DNA of 64,000 bases from Parasponia andersonii (Eukaryota; Streptophyta; Magnoliopsida; Rosales; Cannabaceae), in the NCBI GenBank assembly GCA_002914805.1, contig JXTB01000221.1:1-64000 (forward strand). The letters run 5' to 3'. Under the pieces are notes generated by a model. That model had not been told where the DNA came from, searched no databases, and saw nothing but the letters and a program-made list of their open reading frames with translations. Shown here in pieces: positions 27,431-40,031 of the stretch. The position numbers and the translations under genes are program-made. The first letter of the stretch is position 1; each line of letters begins with the position of its first letter.

Positions 27431-28653
27431 TGTTATGACTGTTTCTTATATTCTTACAGAATATAATTAATTGTTCAATTAATTATATAAAGGGAATATG
27501 CAAAAAATTATGATATGGATATTGTAACACAGAAAAGTAAAAAAAAAAAATTGACACACAATATTTTTACTTGATTCAACTATCTCCTAATAGTCCAAAT
27601 CCAAGGGACCATGCCAAGAGAAATAAACTTATTAGTAAGGAATAATATGAGTATAAATACCAATCAAATTTAAAAGACTCCCTCTTTTAAATGTTGCAAC
27701 ATGCCAGTACTCTTTTACTAATTTGGCTAGCGAGCTCCCCTCGACTTGATGTGATTCCTTTCGTCTGAATGCCCTTTAGATTTCACATAACCTGTTTTCT
27801 CCCGTAGACTTATTGCACTTCTCTTGAAGTGCTCGAACTTCTCCTGAAGTACTCTCACGACTAAGAATCCCTCCTAGTCTCACAATACAAAGTATAAACA
27901 GATTTATCAAAATACTGCTCTAATGGCAATCTCAAACATACATGGCACACATAGGACTCTAGTCTAGACACCAATTTATAGTGCTTGAGCTCTTCCATTC
28001 TTTGGTAATTTGTAAGACATATGTTCTTCATCGTAAATGTTGATTGGAAGCCAACAAAATCAGTTAAGGATAAGATTTTCGCAATCAAGGCTGATATAAA
28101 ATTATTATTGATTTTGCACAGTAATGTTACAACATCAGCCTTGTCTAAATAGCCAGATTTGTAACATTTCTAAAAGAAGTGTTGATATATTACCTGAAAT
28201 AAATTTGTACAAATCAATCAAATAAAAGATGTTCACACAGAAAAAGAATCAGCTAAAAATTAATAAGGAAACGACACCTCAAGAGATTAAATTTACTACT
28301 CATAAAATAAGGTAGTTTCCATAAAATGCAAGTTATCAAAGTAATCAGATTAAATTAGCCCAAAAATGATAATCTGATTGATTAAAATCAAGATTGATTA
28401 TTTCTAGAAATATTAACCAATTAATATTATTAATCACCCAATAATCAATCTTCATTAAAACACACCTAAATAAGAAAGAAATATGTGAATATAATTTTCC
28501 TATAAGACAAACAATAACCATTGATATTTATGATTAAAACCTAACTAATTGAACATATATTCAATCATAAGACAGTTGAAAAATTTGGACAAACACATTC
28601 AAAAGTACCAGGTCAAATATTCCAGTGATGTTGCAACATCAACCTAGAATCAT
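27431..28653 (-). repeat. Sirevirus LTR 1 (truncated 3' LTR)
   Basis: Aligns with the LTRs at 28975 and 45065 from the TGTTA(C/T)GAC terminus onward. It stops 62 bp short of the sense 5' end, joining gag sequence at a shared CAT (28651-28653). It differs from LTRs 2 and 3 at many positions where those two agree, for example in the region near 27770-27860. Two short minus-strand ORFs here are LTR sequence. Confidence 0.9.
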
Positions 28654-28974
28654 GTAATGCTTTGGAGTTATAATTGGCCAGTTTATCATCATCAGAAGAC
28701 CAATTGAGTTCATGTTTAGGAATAATATTCCCATTCTCACCCTTAGTGGTTGGTGGTGCCTATCCTGCAAGAACTAATCTCCATGATTTTTAATTAATAA
28801 ATTTGATGAAAGCCTTCATACGTGTCTTCCAATATAAATAGTTGGTACCATCAAGCAGTGGGGGGGGCGTGTAATTGACCCACCTTCGAAAAGAAACGAC
28901 ATATCTGAACAATATGGTCAAAAATCCACAAGATCTCACAAAACAAACTGTTAGTGACCTTTTCTAGTACCAAA
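28654..28974 (-). pseudogene. PBS and first 83 gag codons of a deleted second internal domain
   Basis: This matches 44740-45064 closely. In sense order it has a decayed primer binding site (28963-28972), the gag start codon (28902-28900), the SITRP motif, a NYLYWK motif and the same TAG stop seen in the main gag (LAG*APPTT). A G-run (28859-28867) disturbs the frame compared with the main copy. It ends at a CAT microhomology with LTR 1, so the rest of this internal domain was deleted. Confidence 0.9.
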
Positions 28975-30248
28975 TGTTACGACCATTTCTATATTCTTAC
29001 CGAGTATAATTAACTGTCCAATTAATTATGTAAAATGAATATGCGGAAAATTATGATATGGATATTGTAATACTAAAATTAAAAAAAAAAAATTGACACA
29101 CAATATTTTTACTTGGTTTAACTATCTCCTAATAATCTACATCCAAGGAGCCACACTTAGAGAAATAAACTTATTAGTAAAGAATAATATGAGTACAAAC
29201 ATCAATCAAATTTAAAAGACTCCCACTTTTAAATGTTACAATATGCCAATACTCCTTTACTAATTTGTCTAGCGACCTCCCTTCGACTTGAAGTTATTCC
29301 TTCCGTTTGAACTCTCTTCAGATTTCATGGAACCTGTCATCTCCTGAAGACTTATTGCACTTCTCCTGAAGTGGTTTTACTTCACCCAAAGAACTCTCAC
29401 AGCTAAGAATCCCTCCTAGTCTAACAATACAAAGTATAGACAGATTTATCAAAGTATTGCTCTAATGGCAATCTCAAGCATACATGGCACACAGGACTCT
29501 AGTCTAGACACCTATTTATAGTACTTGAGCTCTTCCAATCTTTGGTAATTTATAAGACACATTTTCTTCATCATAAATGCTGATTGAAAGCCAATTAGAT
29601 CAGTCAAGTATGATATTTTTACAATCAAGGCTGATTTGAAATTATTGTTGATTTTGCACAATGATGTTACAGCGTCGGCCCTGTCTAAACAGCCAGATTT
29701 GTAACCTTTCTAAAAGAAGTGTTGATTTGTTACCTGAAATAAAAATTCCATTTTTTGTGCAAATCAATGAAATAAAAGATGTTGACACATAAAAAGAATC
29801 AGCTAAAATTTAATAAGGAAAAAACACCTCAAGAGATTAAATTTACTACTCATAAAATAAGGTAGTATCGTAAAATGCAAGCTACCAAAGTAATCAGATT
29901 AAATTGACCTAAAAATGATAATCTGATTGATTATATCTAGAAATATTAACTAATTAATATTATTAATTACCCAATAATCAATCTTCATTAAAACACATCT
30001 AACTAAGAAAGAAATATGTGAATATAATTTTCCTATAAGGCAAACAATAACTATTAATATTTCTGATTAAAATCCAATTAATTGAATAGATATTCAATCA
30101 TAAGATAGCTATAAAATTCGGACAAACACGTTCAAAATTATCAGGTCAAATATTCCAATGATATTGCAACATCAACCCAGAATCATTATCAGTCAACATA
30201 GACAGTGACATTGCAACATCTTAAATGACAACAAACTTTGCCTTTTCA
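28975..30248 (-). repeat. Sirevirus LTR 2 (middle LTR)
   Basis: A 1274-bp LTR with sense ends TGAAAAGGC and GTAACA, flanked on the sense 5' side by a PPT and on the 3' side by a PBS. It therefore serves as the 3' LTR of the main domain and the 5' LTR of the deleted one. It is closer to LTR 3 than to LTR 1, which fits an origin by LTR-LTR recombination. Confidence 0.92.
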
Positions 30249-30263
30249 ATCTCTCCCTTTGGT
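30249..30263 (-). promoter_or_regulatory. Polypurine tract (PPT)
   Basis: In sense orientation ACCAAAGGGAGAGAT lies directly upstream of LTR 2, the expected site for plus-strand DNA priming. A second purine-rich stretch (sense AAAAAAGGGGA, near 30360) lies about 100 bp upstream; Sireviruses often have more than one. Confidence 0.75.
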
Positions 30264-30585
30264 ATTTTTAGGCAAAAATATTTGTACCCACAAAAACTAG
30301 TTGGTCCTACAAAAATAATTAATGTTTGGCCAAAAGTTTTGTAACTTTTGCAACTACTCCCCTTTTTTAGCAAAATAGCCAAAGGTAGTTACAAATAACT
30401 GTAGAATTCATAACTTAAATGAAAACCATAATTCGCATAAAATAAATCATAAGTTGCTCAATGTAGTAACATGAGCTCAATTCCTGCAGAAAACAGCACA
30501 AAATACTTAACCAGAAATCAGAATTTGTTTGTGATATACATCACTTTTAATGATAAACAGTAAAACAGAAACTACAAGAAAATCT

Positions 30586-33500
30586 TTAAGCAGGAGGAGG
30601 AGCTGGAGAATCATCTCCCACGTCAATGTCCATCATTATGCAAATTGCACATAACATTCGCTCTATCTTGTCCAAACGAGCAAGCATGGCTGAATTTACA
30701 GCACTTGTATTTGCAGTACCAGATGTTGTAACATTAGGATATGCAGCAGGCTCATCTTCCCCCTCAACAGAATCTCTCTCCTTCATTCTAAACATTAGTT
30801 TGGACACAAGAGGTGTGACATCCAGCTCCTCACATAATTAAGAGAGCCAATAATAAATATATTCTAATTGCATATTAGGCATCTAGAAGTCATTAATACT
30901 AGTTTTATAGTAACATGCTCATTCATTATGTTATGTGCATTTACATATATGTTATTACACTAATGATTGTCGAAGTGTCCCAATGCAGTGTAAAGGTTCA
31001 ATACCCTCAGAGAGAGAGCTTGGTGTGCTAAAAGAACAAAGAATATAATTATGAAAGCAATACTATGTGTACATGCATTAAGATCGTACTTGTTGATAAC
31101 TTGGTCAAATAGTAGTTTTTTTGGTAAAATGTAATTTTCATGCATTTCAGAGCCGAATTCACGGTGTGTTTAACATGTCAAATAGGCTTGATTCAATATC
31201 TTGGACTCATTTATAGCATTTTATATGTCGGCTCCAGGTAAGCACGAGGTGGCATTCAGGACACGAATTCGTATTTAGTTGCACTAAGCTAGCTTAGATT
31301 AAGCTTAATCGCGTAATGTCGTTTTTGTGTATTCTAATAATTGAGTGCTAATAGTATATTTACATTGTTAACTGGAGTCTAATTAACTTTCTTTTTATTT
31401 TCAATGATTTTTTAAGGGGCTAGATTCCACCAAATTATAATAAGATTGGCCATATAGGATCATAAGTCAAAGTATGACTAGTTTTCACTTTCTAAGGTAG
31501 GATTCACCAACTTTGGCTACACTTGGGTGTATAGGAGTGACCAGCAACGTGGTGATATGCTAAGGATGTTTTAGAACTGGACACATGGAAAGTGATATGC
31601 AAAATACCCAAAATACCCCTTAGAATTTAAGTTATACCTTTTCTTAGCCATTAAGTGTTGATTTTGGGTCAAATCTGGTCATTTGCTTTCCCTTTCTCTC
31701 CAGCAATGACCTGAAACTCTCCAATACTTTTTCTAACTTTTCTCAATTTCTCTCAAACATTTTCAAGAGTTTCGAAGTGGTAGAACTCAAATTGGAGCCT
31801 TAGAAAGCAAGATACACCAAAATTAGTCAAGGTAATTCTATTAAGTTCTTCTTTCTAGGTGTTGTCCTTTAATTTCAATTCTTTGCTTGTTTTCACCTAA
31901 ATAATGGTTTCTTCAGGTCTTCTTAAGTCCAAAAATCTATTTCTAAGTTTTGGGAATCAGTTTGGTGGAGATAGAAGGCAAGAAGTCTAGCAAAGGCTCA
32001 AACTAGTTAATGTGAGGTTTATGTTGGATTTTGATTTTGTAGTAAATTTTCTTTATTTCAGCTCTTAAACCTAAACTATTATTTGATGAATAATGGTCCA
32101 AGGAACCCTTATATATTGCTAGAAACATAAAATTTACTTGGAGGATTAAAGTTAAACTTAAATCCCCAAAGTTTGCTATTTATGGAGTTAAGTGTTTTTA
32201 TGTGTAATAGATTAAATTTTTTATGTTTGTAATTTGATTTCTTAAATTTGGATTGTATATCTTATTGATCCTATTGTCTCATTTGGTGGCTGCTTGTGAT
32301 GACACACAAGTGTAAAAATGGTTTTAAACTTGTTGAAACCGAAAAAGAGTTCAAGTGCACTTAGATTGTTCTAAGTGATCCACTTGATGTGTATATATGG
32401 GAATTTGGATTTCTAATTGCTATTGCAGGTTTAAAACCATGATTTTAATCATGTGAGAACATCCTAAAAATAGGGGACGTGCTGTCCAAATATTTTTAAA
32501 ATGAAATGGCACCATTTAGGAGTAAATGGACTAGTTTTACAAAATTATGTGCCATTTTGGAACATTTTTGTTCTAATGAACTAGCATTGATATTTTAATA
32601 CCTTTGAACAGTTTTTCAATGCTACTTATTGACTGCCAAGTACCTTAAGTGATTTATATACTTTTGAGTCATTTTAAGATCAAGTTTCCTAATTTCGTGA
32701 AAATTCTGATTTCGGTATTGTTCGAGTATCTTGATGCATTCTTTTGGAAAAATATGCATTTTGAATAACAGTAAACTATGACAGGTGAATAGCACACCAA
32801 TCTCTAGAGGATATTAACCCTTTCCACAATTCATTTCTATTCAAGACACGAGGTAAGTAAAGTACTCAACTGCAATACAAGAATTATGTGCTATATAAGT
32901 ATCTATTATGTTTCCATGTTTTGCATTTATTCTAGTTATGAGTATGACCATTGGCATTTCGATTTTAGCATATATATGCTTAGTAATTTTGGTGTGGTAT
33001 TATTAAGTACACCATATAACCATGTATGTTTTATGAAAAAGTTTAAGAATGGTAATATGATTTATGTAATGCCGTAGTATTATTCTGTAATACTATTTTA
33101 TCATAGAGAAGTTAAGACCAGGTAACTTTCAGAAGGTTTTGTGTCACTGTTACAGGGAAGCAGGATAAATATTTACAGTTTCAGAGTGGCAACCCCAGGA
33201 AAGGGGCAAGTGTGACAGGATTACTCAGAAGGTTTGCCACAATATCCCTCCTCTAAGTAATATAATAGACTAAACTATAGTCTTGAGCCGCCTTATCTCT
33301 TGAGCTCGACGGGGTAACGATGGAATAAGGGTAGTAATGAACTCCACTGTGGTAAAAGCCAGCAGGAGGAGAACCCATGGGATATCATTAATTTAGGAAG
33401 CCTTGCAGGCACAGTGCTAAACCGGACAGTGGGCACAAGACAGGGAAGAGTCTAAAGGAAATTATTTATACCGAAATATTTAAGCAAGCACGATCATACA

Positions 33501-35639
33501 TTTAATTCATATCATTGAGCAACATGTCATCCATTACTTTACTTACTGAGCTATAGCTCATTATAGTCTTGTATTGCAGGTAATGATTGAGATGACAGCA
33601 TGAGCTTGTGAGTTGAAGTAGAGGCCCAAACTTGGTGTTGTACATATGGATATTTTGACCACTTGTGGGGGGCCTAGTTTGTATATTTTGGGATGTTTTA
33701 TAGTCTCTCAATAAAGTTATTTTTAGTTCATTTTTTTTGTACCTATTTACTACATTTCGTATTGTAATATATGTATATACTGATCATGTATGTAAGTAAA
33801 GTCAATTATCCATAGAGTTTTAAAGAAAATAAAAAGTTTGAATTGGCCCGTATTTTGGAAAAATAATTACAGAATTATCTTCCAAAAGTAACGCCTTGTA
33901 AATAGAAAATGAATAAATTTCCACTAGTAGGAGGAAGATAAAGAGGATATTACAAGAGGAGTGAGATATTCAGAACTATAATGAGGAGGTCTCTGCTTAG
34001 TCAGAACTCCATAGATAAGAGCTGGAAAGATTAATCTCTTAGCTGGAGTGGTGTTGTGTCGCAGGTCCTAGATGTAGTTGAAAATTAACTGTGCCAAATT
34101 CACTTGGCCACCTATTCCAATATCAAATAGAAAATAAGCACAATCTCCATGCAGTGTATTGGAATGCATTGTCGGCATCCAATTATCAATGGTAATGCGA
34201 TGCAACCCTTTGTATTTGACTGTCAGATTAGTGGTCTTAAAGATGCTATTCTTTGGCCATTTGGTTTGTGTACCAAGAATTTCACTAGTTACCTTGTTGA
34301 GAGGAAATTCCTTCTCAAAGTTATCAAATGGCCAAATTGGTATGTTTAGGAAATTGGCTATGACAGCAGGGGAAAAATCATAAACATGACCCCTAATAAA
34401 CACTTTCCTATACCCTGGTGAACCTGGTTTTTCTAAGTCTTTAGTCAAATTGGAATAAAATTCCTAGACTATCCTAGGGACAAAACCTTTGATTTCAAAC
34501 ATAGTATTCAACCACTTTTGATCTTCAATACATTTTAAAGCCCCTATTTTCTGAAATGACTTCAAGTTTATGTTTCTCTCAGGTATAAATTGACATTGTT
34601 CATAGATCTTCATAGATTAAGCAACATCTTTTGTATAATACCATGGAGAGAAAGAGTTTTCAGGAATAAAACCTAGTATTTCTATAGAAGATACCCCTTT
34701 TCCTTTCTCAGCAGTAGTTGCTTTCTTCTTTAGTTGTGTTGATTTCGATGATTGATCAAAAATTTTTTGGGCGACAGACTTCTTCTTTGTCTTTGATGTT
34801 GTAACCAGGTTTTTTACAACTAGTGATGTCTGATCTTGAGAAGATGTTAGGACATCAGCCTCAGGTAGCTATATTGAGACTGGTACAGAGGCTATAGGAG
34901 GATCTACCTATATTAAAACATTAGAGACATCAGCAGACTTTTGAGGGGTTGGCTCGATATTCACCATTGGAACTAAAGGATTAGGAGATATTGGCACATC
35001 ACCCATTTCAACCGATGGTAGTGTTGATATCTCTAGATCAACAACAGATGTTGGAACATCCAAAGGAATTGTAGATGTTGTTTGGGTTGTCTCATTATTT
35101 TTCTCAGGGGTAGTTTCTGGAGTATACCCAGGAGAAAAAACATCTTCAAGAAGAGGGCTAGTGTCCATTATGTCTTTGACAACATCATCAACCAATGATA
35201 TTGGAACATCAGAAGTCGCAAGTGGTACTTTCTTGTCCAGACCCTCCTTTGAGATCACTGGATTTGGTGGTGCAGATGTTAGAACAGTAGTCTACATCAA
35301 TTCTTTGAGAAAACCAGAAATTGGAATCGAGCTTCCTTCTTCTGATGTTACCGGTGGTGGATTGGGGATTTTGGTAGAATGAACAGGAACTACCAATGCT
35401 GATGGTAGAGCAATCAAAATACCCACAACTGATTGGGCTTGAAGAGAAACATTCTGTTCACTTACTGGTGGAGGCTGAGTTAAAGGTTCACCTATTGAAC
35501 CAGTCTTCTACACTTTCAGCACAGATGAGGAAGAAACATATTTCTTCTTAATTGGAGTTGATGAAGAATAAAGTTTCCCTTTGGCGGTAGTAGCAGAATC
35601 AGCAGAATCATTCTTCTTTCCACTTCTCGTGTTCACCAT
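30586..35639 (-). pseudogene. Envelope-like ORF of Sirevirus, split by solo LTR
   Basis: Sense start codon is at 35639-35637 (MVNTRSGKK). A long Ser/Thr/Pro-rich low-complexity N-terminal part follows, then the more conserved domain around PGYRKVFIRGHVYDF (near 34390), characteristic of Sirevirus envelope-like (Transposase_32-type) proteins. The reading frame breaks at 33955, where a 3.1-kb solo gypsy LTR is inserted, and resumes in the same frame at 30813 once one copy of the duplicated AGAGG is discounted. It ends ...SPAPPPA-stop at 30586. At least six in-frame stops, mostly TAG (for example 35508, about 35293, 34908, 34464), interrupt it. Its role in plants is unknown. No clear membrane segment or signal peptide was seen. 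Confidence 0.8.
30814..33954 (+). mobile_element. Solo gypsy LTR, 3.1 kb, in the envelope-like ORF
   Basis: The ends are TGTGACATCC (30814) and GGATATTACA (33954), imperfect 10-bp inverted termini of the usual gypsy type. A perfect 5-bp target duplication AGAGG flanks it (30809-30813 and 33955-33959). No internal domain is present, so it is a solo LTR left by LTR-LTR recombination. Orientation is inferred from polyadenylation-like AATAAA near 33708 and from 'acttactgagctatagctcatt' text near 33540. The size suits long-LTR chromoviruses (Tekay/Del type), but that assignment is by character only. Small ORFs inside it were not called. Confidence 0.92.
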
Positions 35640-36569
35640 TTTCGAACATGTTTTAACACTCATAAAATTTTCAAAGAACAAAGATGTAATCGGCAGAGAA
35701 GATTTTGTGAGAGAGTGAGATGATAAAGAACAATATAAATTTAAATAACGTAGAGTCCATTCAGTTTCCCAAATTTGAAAAAGGAAACAAAACCTATAAT
35801 GAGAGCAAATCTCGGGAACAAGGAAAAACTGTCTTCTGTGGTAGTTAATTGATTTTATCTGATTTTCCAATTAAATGAGCCCAATTTATTTCATGTTGTA
35901 ACATCAGTGCAGCCTACTGAGTCAATATATTATAAATGGGAACCTTTAGACAAAAGAAATTGATGAAATCATTCTTATTATAAAAAGATTTTAAGATATA
36001 CAATCCTTACCATCTTTAATCACGAAAAATATTTAGAAATATTCATCAGATTAATTGATTATTTAAGATTGAATATTGACTGCTTGATTGATCTTGTTTT
36101 TTTTAATTATTTTTTTATTTTTTAAATTTCATAAGAATTAATGTTGTAATATTGACAACATTTTAGGCAATGATCTTTCCATGAACAGTAGCTTTCACCC
36201 CATCACTGAGGTAGCCTTTTTCACATGGTAGATCATCCTCAATTATATTTGCGATACATAGGCCCAGATTACTCAAATATGGCTTTCACACATCAGTGTA
36301 GGTAGCTCTTTTTAATCATGAGGCCTGTATGAATATTGAAGCTGAGATCAAGATAATACACATGTTAGTTAACAATCAATCAAAATTTCTCAAATTTTTC
36401 TAATGAATATTCCAAAAGAATTTTCAAGAGAAACATAGCAAGAACCGTTTATTAGAAAATAAGTTTATTACAAGGAATTATTTCATCTTTTTTTTTTATG
36501 TCTTGATATAACCTTAAATAATATTTTGATTCTGATTTGGCTGATGTTACAACATGATTTCATACAGAA
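35640..36569 (-). other. Spacer between pol and envelope-like ORF
   Basis: About 930 bp with no supportable coding sequence. It contains copies of the recurrent palindrome (35892-35905 and 36543-36556). Sireviruses commonly have a non-coding spacer here. Confidence 0.6.
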
Positions 36570-37160
36570 CAAATTCCTAGGGCTTTTCTTAAAGAATTAA
36601 AACATGGAAAATTAAGAGCTTTTGTAAAGATATCTGTCAACTGATTGTCTGCCTCTACATGCTCCAACATTACAGTTTTGCTCTCAACAAGTTCTCTGAT
36701 AAAATGATGACGCATATCAATATGTTTAGTCCTAGAGTGTTGTAATAATTCTTGTATATATTTATAGCACTAGTGTTATCACAATAAATAACCAATGTAT
36801 CCAATACTATACCAAAGTTCTTGAGCATTTGTTTCATTTAAAGTAACAGAGTGCAACAACTTCTTGCAGCAATATACTCGGCCTCTGTAGTAGACAGAGA
36901 CATTGAGCTTTGCTTTTTACTATGCCAGGAAATTAGATTATTTCCAAGAAAAAAACAGCCCCCTGTTGTACTTTTTCTATCATCAGCATTACCTGCCCAA
37001 TTTGCGTCACGGTAACCTGCAAGATTAATGTTAGTATCTTTGGAATACCAAAGACCAAAATCAAATGTACCACTAACATACTTGATTATTCTTTTTACAG
37101 CAGCAATATGGGATTCTTTTGGATAGGATTGATATCTCGCACACACACTAACACCATGAG
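36570..37160 (-). pseudogene. Copia RNase H domain
   Basis: The C-terminal part of the copia polyprotein, which degrades the RNA strand of RNA-DNA hybrids. Sense motifs: YPKESHIAAVKRIIKYVSGT, then the first catalytic Asp in AGYRDANWAG (usually GYSDADWAG), DRKSTTGGCFF, the Glu in TTEAEYIAA (about 36890) and, after a frameshift near 36850, YCDNTSAI with another catalytic Asp (about 36765-36789). Several frameshifts and stops follow, so it is not functional. Confidence 0.88.
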
Positions 37161-38024
37161 CAATATCAAGTCAGCTAGCTATAAGATACAACAAGCTACC
37201 TATCATACTTTTATAAAGAGTTGGATCCATATTGACTCCATTTTCATCTTTAGTCAGATTTAGATTTGTACTCATAGGAGTATTCATATGCTTTGTTGAC
37301 TCTAAACCGAATTTTTTAACTAGGTTTCTAGCATACTTACTTTGGGAAACAAAAATCCCATCTTTCAGCTACTTCACATGTAAACCTAGAAAGTAGGTTA
37401 ATTCACCTACCATGCTCATCTCAAATTCTTCTTGCATTTGTTTCACAAACTCCTACACTTTATTGTTAGAGGTAGAACCAAAACTATATCATCAACATAA
37501 ATTTGTGCAATAATAATGTCAGAATTAAAGTGTTTGATGAATAGAGTTTTGTCTACTCCCCTCTCGTGTAGTCGTTTTGTACCAAGAACATTGTCAAACA
37601 TTCATACCAAGCCCGAGGAGCTTATTTTAAATCATACAATGCTTTTTTAAGTTTGAAGACAAGTTTGGGTTAGAAAGGATCTTCAAAACCCTTGAGTTGT
37701 TCGACATATGCCTCTTTATTTAAAAACTTCTTTAAAAAAGCTCTCTTCACATCCATTTGATGTAAAGTAAAACTAATGTGACAAGCAAGCAAGCAATAAT
37801 AAACGAATAGATTCAAGTTTTGCCACAGGAGAAAAAGTTTCATCAAAGCCTATACCCTCCACCTGAGTGTATCCTTGGGCAACTAACCTAGCCTTGTTTC
37901 TAATAATGTTATCAAATTCATCTGATTTATTTTTAAAAATTCATTTGGTTCCAATAACATTAGAATCATTCGGTCTAGGTACTAATGTCCAAACATCGTT
38001 CCTATAAAATTGTTCCAGTTCTTC
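37161..38024 (-). pseudogene. Copia reverse transcriptase domain
   Basis: Broken but recognisable reverse transcriptase. In sense order it has [28 protein letters not shown] (near 37870), [15 protein letters not shown] and the catalytic YVDD (37488-37499) in QIYVDDIVL. The region between LESIRLLLA and YVDD carries many stops and frame changes. In an intact element this follows integrase and precedes RNase H, as here. Confidence 0.88.
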
Positions 38025-39330
38025 TTACATGGCTTTAATCCAAAAATCATCCTGTAATGTCTCTTTAACATTTTTAGATTCAATTAAAGAAGTAAAGCAA
38101 AGACATTGTACCAAATTAATATTTCTTCTTCTGGTCACCACTCCATCTTCAAGATTGCCTATGACTAGGTCAGTGGGATGATTCTTTTTTACCCTTGAAG
38201 AGGGTTCTTTCTGAACTGGATCTCGAATATCTATTGTTGGTTCATCAGATGATGTTGTAACATCATATTCTGATGTTGAGACATGATTATCTGACCCTGT
38301 AGTACCTTCAGGCTTTGTTGCAACATTTGGTTGTATTGCAACATTTTTATCTAAATCAGTATTCTCTATAAGACTCTGAATTTCATCTTCTTTTGAATAT
38401 TCTACAAAGTCTGAAAAATCATCTAAAACAACATTAGCAGATTCCATAATAGAATGAGTTCTCATGTTATAAACACGATAAGCATGACTATTTTTAGAAT
38501 ATCTAAGGAAAACCCCTACATCACTTTTTGCATCAAACTTATCCAGCTGTTCTCTATCATTGAGAATGTAACAAGTACTTCCAAAAATATGAAAGTAACC
38601 TAAGTTAGGCTTTTTACCTCTCCGAATTTCGTAAGGAGTTTTACTTGTACCTGGTTGAAAATATACACGATTTATGTTGTAACATGCTGTGTTTACAGCT
38701 TTAACCCACAACCGTTTTGTAAGCTTTTTGTTGTTTAGCATCACCTAAGCCATCTCTTGTAATGTTCTGTTCTTCCTTTCTACAACATTATTTTGTTGTG
38801 GTGTCTTAGCAGCTGAAAATTCATTAGTAATACCATTTGAATAACAAAAATTAGCGTACGAAGAATTTTCAAATTCCTTACAATGATCGCTTTGTATTCT
38901 GATTATTTTTCCAATATTACAACCTTTATCCATTTTAAGTTTAACAACCAATTTCTTAAAAGCATTAAATGTATCTAATTTTTCTCTTAGAAAATCTGCC
39001 CAAGTATATCTAGAAAAGTCATCTACACAAACAAAAATATACCTTTTACTTGCAACATTTTCTACTTGCATGGGACCCATAAGATCCATATGAAGTAAAT
39101 CTGATACTCTCGATGTTGTAACATGTTGTATTACTTTATGTGTTGATCTTATCTATTTACCCATCTGACAAAGACCACAAACACCTTGTGATTTCTTACC
39201 CAACTTTGGTAAACCAGGGACTGCATCTGAATTGGCAAGTTTCTACAACATTTTAAAATTCAAATGTCCTAACTTTTCATGCCAAAGATCATATTCATTT
39301 ATCGATGTCTTATTACATGAATGTAATTTT
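38025..39330 (-). pseudogene. Copia integrase with GAG-pre-integrase
   Basis: Sense order: the zinc-binding pre-integrase region (WHEKLGHLNF, then CGLCQMGK, about 39300-39140), then the catalytic core with HMDLMGPM, VCVDDFSRYTW, QSDHCKEF (usually SDHG) and QQNNVVERKNRTLQEMA (usually QQNGVVERKNR), which supplies the Asp-Asp-Glu residues. A stop at 38745 splits the core. The downstream part (38744-38380) reads on through the GTSKTPYE and FGSTCYILNDRE motifs to a low-complexity linker with repeated DVxTS peptides. Copia order (integrase before reverse transcriptase) is confirmed by position. A stop near 39160 and several changed motif residues mark it as inactive. Confidence 0.92.
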
Positions 39331-39469
39331 GTCAAAGTATAGTAATTATCCCTTGATCTATAACCTTATAAAACTAATATACCATATTCATCAAGAACAA
39401 CACATTTATCACGAGTGAAATTAATATTAAAATTTAAATCACAAATTTGACTTATGCTTATCAAATTAG

Positions 39470-39690
39470 ACATAAGTTTCTATACGTGCAAAACATTCCT
39501 AAATTTAGGAAATTCTTCAATATCAAGAGTTCTTTACAAAGAACTCTTCCTTTTGCACCATCTTCGAATGTTACAACACCACCAGTATCAACCTTGTAGT
39601 CATCAAGAATAGATTAATCACTTGTCATGTGCTTAGAACAACCACTATCGAAATACCAATCGTTAGCAGCACATGATCTAAAACAAGTAA
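39470..39690 (-). pseudogene. Copia aspartic protease
   Basis: Sense WYFDSGCSKHMTS (39658-39620) is the copia protease active-site block, with the catalytic DSG at 39641-39649. It is followed by DDYKVDTGGVVTFEDGAKG. One TAG stop follows the active site. It would cleave the gag-pol polyprotein in an intact element. Confidence 0.88.
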
Positions 39691-39699
39691 ATAATCCAA

Positions 39700-40031
39700 A
39701 ACAAATCAATTCAGATTTTTTAACCTAAATTTTTCTTGTTTTTCTTGATAAATCAATCTTTTTCTTCGGTGTTTTTCTTTGAAATGGAATTTCATGAGAA
39801 TAGTAATTATTTTTCAAAAACGTTTCTCATAGTAAAACACCTAGGTCCGTTGTGAACTTTTACTCCACAGAAATGACAAATTAGAACGAACTTACTATGG
39901 TTTCTCATGGAATTAAATCCTGCAAGTTTGCTATGTATTGCAACAGGAGATTTTTGTGTTGTAACATTAGCATGTTTTCTAGAAACTGATATTGGTGTAG
40001 TTACAACATGAGGTTTCTTCAGTGTTGTAAC
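39700..40031 (-). pseudogene. Gag C-terminal part with second zinc knuckle
   Basis: Resumes gag after the nested solo LTR. It contains CHFCGVKVHNGPRC (39837-39878), a CX2CX4HX4C zinc knuckle that would bind nucleic acid. The preceding linker is rich in the recurrent GTTGTAACA-type motif. One copy of the GTAAC target duplication is its last five bases. Confidence 0.82.

Noticed and set aside
34149..34383. Plus-strand ORFs of 66 and 74 codons
   Set aside because: Antisense shadows of the conserved part of the envelope-like ORF.
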